This document shows, in pieces, positions 6,165 through 8,110 of a stretch of 8,110 bases of DNA. Within the stretch, counting starts at the first letter, position 1. Every line of letters starts with the position of its first letter. Position numbers and translations under genes: made by a program. The DNA comes from an uncultured Actinomycetes bacterium (GTDB lineage Bacteria; Actinomycetota; Acidimicrobiia; Acidimicrobiales; RAAP-2), in assembly GCA_903893955.1 (NCBI GenBank), contig CAITOG010000109.1, forward strand, positions 1-8,110. The letters run 5' to 3'. A model generated the notes under the pieces. That model was not told the DNA's origin. It searched no databases and worked only from the letters and a program-made list of their open reading frames with translations.

Positions 6165-6330
6165 CTCTCGTCCTCCACCGGCTCTGCCGGTCTTGGGGCT
6201 TCGGCCATCCGGCTCGAGAGAGGACCCACGCAGCTCGGCGCTGCGGGAGACCACCTCGTCAGGCGAACCTCTCGGTCCCTTCGGCCGCCGGAGCGGCACC
6301 GGATGTCTTCGGCGTCAGTTGTTGGGAATT
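6165..6330 (-). promoter_or_regulatory. Candidate L10 leader (autoregulatory mRNA element)
   Basis: The gap before rplJ (6401-6165) is 237 bases, long for an otherwise tightly packed block, and sits where the L10 leader is known in many bacteria. Minus-strand RNA features from 5' to 3': CCAACAACUGACGCCGAAGA, a GCCGC-UCCG-GCGGC hairpin (6284-6297), an AGG-UUCG-CCU mini-hairpin followed by UGACGAGG (a possible kink-turn-like purine step), and a CGCAG/CUGCG stem. GGUCCUCUC (about 6218-6226) could pair upstream with GAGAGG or GGACC, or downstream with the Shine-Dalgarno: GUCCUC (6225-6220) is complementary to GAGGAC (6175-6170). L10-(L7/L12) binding to such leaders to repress translation is established for the family. 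I identify this one by location and partial structure, not by a covariance-model match. Confidence 0.55.
6315..6327 (-). repeat. 13-base repeat, copy in the L10 leader
   Basis: Minus-strand TCCCAACAACTGA, identical to the copy at 5385-5397 between rplJ and rplL. Here it is near the 5' side of the putative L10 leader and is followed by CGCCGAAGACATCCGG. The two copies bracket the rplJ coding sequence. Confidence 0.5.
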
Positions 6331-6335
6331 GTGTG

Positions 6336-6355
6336 GCAGCCACCACGGCGGCTGC
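6336..6355 (-). other. Hairpin in the rplA-rplJ gap
   Basis: Minus-strand GCAGCCGC-CGTG-GTGGCTGC forms an eight-pair stem (one G-U pair) with a four-base loop. It lies between the end of rplA and the main L10 leader structure and is followed by ACACAATTCCC without a U-tract. It could be an upstream arm of the leader or an RNA-stability stem; the pairing is seen, the role is not known. Confidence 0.4.
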
Positions 6356-6375
6356 GGGGACCTGACATTAGCGCA

Positions 6376-6390
6376 CCCGGCAAGGCCGGG
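6376..6390 (-). other. Short GC hairpin just after rplA
   Basis: Perfect six-pair stem CCCGGC/GCCGGG with a three-base loop, about 11 bases past the rplA stop. There is no following U-run, so an intrinsic terminator is unlikely. It may protect the 3' end of the rplKA message or weakly attenuate read-through into rplJ. Confidence 0.35.
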
Positions 6391-6401
6391 CCAGCCGGTG
6401 C

Positions 6402-7127
6402 TCAGGCGCTGGCGGTGGCGAGCTCCTCGTCGACCTCTCGGATCAGGGCTGGGTCAAGCTTGACGCCAGGTCCCATCGTCGAGGAAACCGTGGCGGAGAG
6501 CACGTAGCGGCCCTTGGCCGATGCGGGCTTGGCCCTGAACAGCTCTTCGATCACCGCACGAGCGTTGGCGATCAGGTCCTCCTTCGAGAAGGAGACCTTG
6601 CCAATGGGCATGTGGATGTTGCCGACCTTGTCGGTGCGGTACTCAATACGCCCCGCCTTGAACTCCCCCACTGCCTTGCCGACCTCGGTGGTGACGGTGC
6701 CGGTCTTGGGGTTGGGCATCAGGCCACGAGGACCAAGGACACGACCGAGGGTACCGACCTGACCCATGAGGTCAGGGGTGGCGATGACGATGTCGAAGTC
6801 CAAGAAGCCCTCAGCGACCTTGGCCACCAGGTCGTCGGCGCCGACGATGTCAGCACCTGCGTCACGGGCCTCGGTGGCAGCGTCGCCGGCGGCGAAGACC
6901 GCCACGCGGACGTCACGACCGGTGCCAGCGGGGAGCGACAGGGTGCCGCGGACGATCTGCTCAGCCTTGCGGGGGTCGACCCCGAGCTGCACAGCGAGCT
7001 CGACGGTCTCGTCGAACTTCGCCGAGGCGAGCTCCTTGACCTGCTCGATCGCTGCCGGGAGGGTCTGGAGAGACTCCCGGTCGACCTGCTTGGCGGCGTC
7101 TGTGTACTTCTTACCGTGCTGGCTCAT
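6402..7127 (-). CDS. rplA: 50S ribosomal protein L1
   Basis: 241-residue protein of the L1 stalk, which contacts 23S rRNA and moves with deacylated tRNA at the E site; in many bacteria it also represses the rplKA mRNA. The N-terminus is MSQHGKKYTDAAKQVDRESL. The first half of domain I includes FDETVELAVQLGVDPRKAEQ (38-57) and RGTLSLPAGTG (60-70). Domain II includes VAVFAAGDAATEARDAGAD (75-93). The family signature spans IATPDLMGQVGTLGRVLGPR (115-134) and GLMPNPKTGTV. Domain I resumes with GRIEYRTDKVGNIHMPIGKV (159-178), and the sequence closes with SATVSSTMGPGVKLDP. The length is normal for actinobacteria. The ATG has AAGGA seven bases upstream. It follows rplK by only 28 bases, indicating one rplKA transcript. 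No abnormality seen. Confidence 0.98.
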   Translation of the reverse strand: MSQHGKKYTDAAKQVDRESLQTLPAAIEQVKELASAKFDETVELAVQLGVDPRKAEQIVRGTLSLPAGTGRDVRVAVFAAGDAATEARDAGADIVGADDLVAKVAEGFLDFDIVIATPDLMGQVGTLGRVLGPRGLMPNPKTGTVTTEVGKAVGEFKAGRIEYRTDKVGNIHMPIGKVSFSKEDLIANARAVIEELFRAKPASAKGRYVLSATVSSTMGPGVKLDPALIREVDEELATASA

Positions 7128-7155
7128 TGCTCAGTCCTTCGCTTTTCTCTGGCGT

Positions 7156-7584
7156 TCAGTTGACGGAGATGCCCATTGAGCGGGCCGTGCCGGCCACCTG
7201 GCGCTTGGCCATCTCGAGGTCGTCCGTGTTGAGGTCGGGCATCTTGGTCTTGGCGATCTCCTCGACCTGGGCGTCGGTGACCGAGCCGGCGGTCTCACGG
7301 CCGGCGGTCTGCGCACCCTTGTCGAGACCAGCGGCCTGGCGAAGCAGCGCTGGGGTCGGTGGGGTCTTCAGGATGAAAGTGAAGCTGCGGTCCTCGTAGA
7401 TCGAGATCTCCACCGGGACCACCTGGCCACGCATCGACTCGGTCTGCTCGTTGTACTGCTTGCAGAAGTCGACGGTCTGGATGCCGTGCGGTCCAAGGGC
7501 GGTGCCCACCGGGGGTGCCGGTGTGGCGGAGCCAGCATCGAGCTGGATCTTCACGAGTGCGATGAGCTTCTTCGGGGGGGCCAT
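7156..7584 (-). CDS. rplK: 50S ribosomal protein L11
   Basis: 142 residues, the normal length. L11 binds the GTPase-associated region of 23S rRNA and is the protein half of the thiostrepton/micrococcin site. The N-terminal domain (1-72) has the proline-rich segment ATPAPPVGTALGPHG (20-34), FCKQYNEQTE (40-49) and VEISIYEDRSFTFILKTPP. The C-terminal RNA-binding domain (about 76-142) includes VTDAQVEEIAKTKMPDLNTD and ends GTARSMGISVN, close to the usual GTARSMGI/L ending. Notable substitution: the usual PPVGPALG is PPVGTALG, so Thr28 replaces a proline that is widely conserved in the family (E. coli position 26 counting Met). The ATG is supported by AAGGAAGAGG with about six-base spacing. Codons 2-4 contain a run of seven C. 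It lies 51 bases after nusG and 28 before rplA. Confidence 0.98.
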   Translation of the reverse strand: MAPPKKLIALVKIQLDAGSATPAPPVGTALGPHGIQTVDFCKQYNEQTESMRGQVVPVEISIYEDRSFTFILKTPPTPALLRQAAGLDKGAQTAGRETAGSVTDAQVEEIAKTKMPDLNTDDLEMAKRQVAGTARSMGISVN

Positions 7585-7635
7585 GGTGTTCCTCTTCCTT
7601 GCCTGACGTGGGAGTGGGTGGGCTCAGGCGTCTGC

Positions 7636-8110
7636 CTAGAGCTTCGCCACCTGACTGAACTCGAGCTCGACCGGGGTCTCCCGGCCGAAGATGTTGACGA
7701 GGACCTTGAGCTTGAGCTGGTCTTCGTTGATCTCGGCGATCTGACCGGAGAAGTCCGCGAACGGACCCTCCTTGACGCGGACCGTCTCGTCGATCTCGTA
7801 CTCGAGGCGTGGCCGGCTGCGCTTCGCGGGCGCCTGCTCGCCACCGATGATCTCGACCTGGAGGATGCCCTCGACCTCTTTGCGCGACAGCGGGACAGGC
7901 TTGGTGCCTGGGCCGACGAAGCCGGTCACGCCAGGCGTCCCTCGAATCGCTCCCCATGCATCGTCGTCGAGGTCGCAGCGCACGAGGATGTACCCCGGGA
8001 AGACCTTCTTCGACACGGTGACCTTCTTGCCGCCCTTGAACTCGACGACGTCCTCCATCGGGATGACGATCTCGTAGACCGAGTCCTCCATCGAACGAGA
8101 GACGATGACG
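7636..8110 (-). CDS. nusG: Transcription termination/antitermination protein NusG (3' part; start lies outside the window)
   Basis: The last 157 codons of NusG, open through the right-hand edge. NusG binds the beta' clamp helices of elongating RNA polymerase through its NGN domain and contacts Rho or ribosomal protein S10 through its KOW domain. The visible NGN part has VYEIVIPMEDVVEFKGGKKV, then KKVFPGYILVRCDLDDDAW and TPGVTGFVG. A linker (about IIGGEQAPAKRSRPRLEYEI) follows. The KOW domain has VRVKEGPFADFSGQIAEI and the characteristic IFGRETPVELEFSQVAKL ending, then TAG. The internal Met at 8091 is not the start: the frame remains open upstream and the missing N-terminal third of NGN should lie beyond 8110. 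Linkage nusG-rplK-rplA is the common bacterial order, and the 51-base gap to rplK suggests co-transcription. Confidence 0.96.
   Translation of the reverse strand, partial: VIVSRSMEDSVYEIVIPMEDVVEFKGGKKVTVSKKVFPGYILVRCDLDDDAWGAIRGTPGVTGFVGPGTKPVPLSRKEVEGILQVEIIGGEQAPAKRSRPRLEYEIDETVRVKEGPFADFSGQIAEINEDQLKLKVLVNIFGRETPVELEFSQVAKL

Noticed and set aside
6165..6299. N-terminal extension of L10 from ATG 6299
   Set aside because: The 45 added residues are not L10-like, lack a ribosome binding site and overlap the structured leader; ATG 6164 has GGAGG at ideal spacing and a normal L10 N-terminus.
6365..6393. Possible rplJ promoter with TAATGT (6370-6365) as -10
   Set aside because: The hexamer fits TAnnnT, but no acceptable -35 exists at 16-19 bases upstream (TGGCCC at 17). 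Too weak to annotate, although a promoter in this gap would be reasonable.
7585..7635. GCCTGA/TCAGGC inverted repeat between nusG and rplK
   Set aside because: Only six pairs around a 17-base loop, with no U-tract; not distinguishable from chance.
1..8110. Search for mobile elements, CRISPR arrays, RNA genes, toxin-antitoxin or defence genes
   Set aside because: Nearly all the DNA is accounted for by seven core genes and two regulatory gaps; no transposase, phage, spacer-repeat or tRNA-like signal was seen on either strand.

Overview
The window is a compact block of housekeeping transcription and translation genes. All of them are on the minus strand, so in transcription order (high to low coordinates) they read nusG (3' part) - rplK - rplA - rplJ - rplL - rpoB - rpoC (5' part). 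The DNA is GC-rich. Several protein features point to a high-GC actinomycete (Actinomycetota): the RpoC N-terminus with an alpha-helical insertion after the zinc finger, an RpoB that follows the mycobacterial/streptomycete pattern almost throughout, and TTGAC-N17-TAGGGT type promoters. My best guess within the phylum is an Acidimicrobiia-like lineage, but that is an inference from overall protein character, not a database result.

Layout from high to low coordinates. 8110-7636: last 157 codons of the elongation factor NusG. 7584-7156: L11. 7127-6402: L1. 6401-6165: a 237-base gap that looks like the L10 autoregulatory leader. 6164-5406: L10, with an unusual 80-residue acidic Ala/Pro/Glu tail. 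5361-4963: L7/L12. 4962-4652: a non-coding gap of about 300 bases with a strong GC hairpin, then two tandem sigma-A-like promoters and the rpoB ribosome binding site. 4651-1058: RNA polymerase beta subunit. 1061-1: first 353 codons of the beta' subunit, whose ATG overlaps the rpoB stop codon in an ATGA junction.

Functionally, L11 together with the L10-(L7/L12) stalk forms the GTPase-associated region of the large ribosomal subunit, and L1 forms the opposite stalk. RpoB and RpoC form the catalytic core of RNA polymerase, and NusG links polymerase to the leading ribosome. The regulatory architecture readable here is a leader upstream of rplJ for stalk-protein feedback, plus a hairpin and separate promoters that can uncouple rpoBC from the ribosomal protein genes.

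I see no mobile element, CRISPR array, tRNA/rRNA gene, defence system or other accessory cargo, and no previously undescribed system. The points worth a second look are local: the L10 acidic tail and its internal repeat, a 13-base repeat in both gaps flanking rplJ, possible Shine-Dalgarno sequestration in the L10 leader, the rplL-rpoB regulatory gap, a Thr in L11 where a drug-contact proline is usual, an Ala in the rifampicin pocket of RpoB, and lineage-type insertions in RpoB and RpoC.
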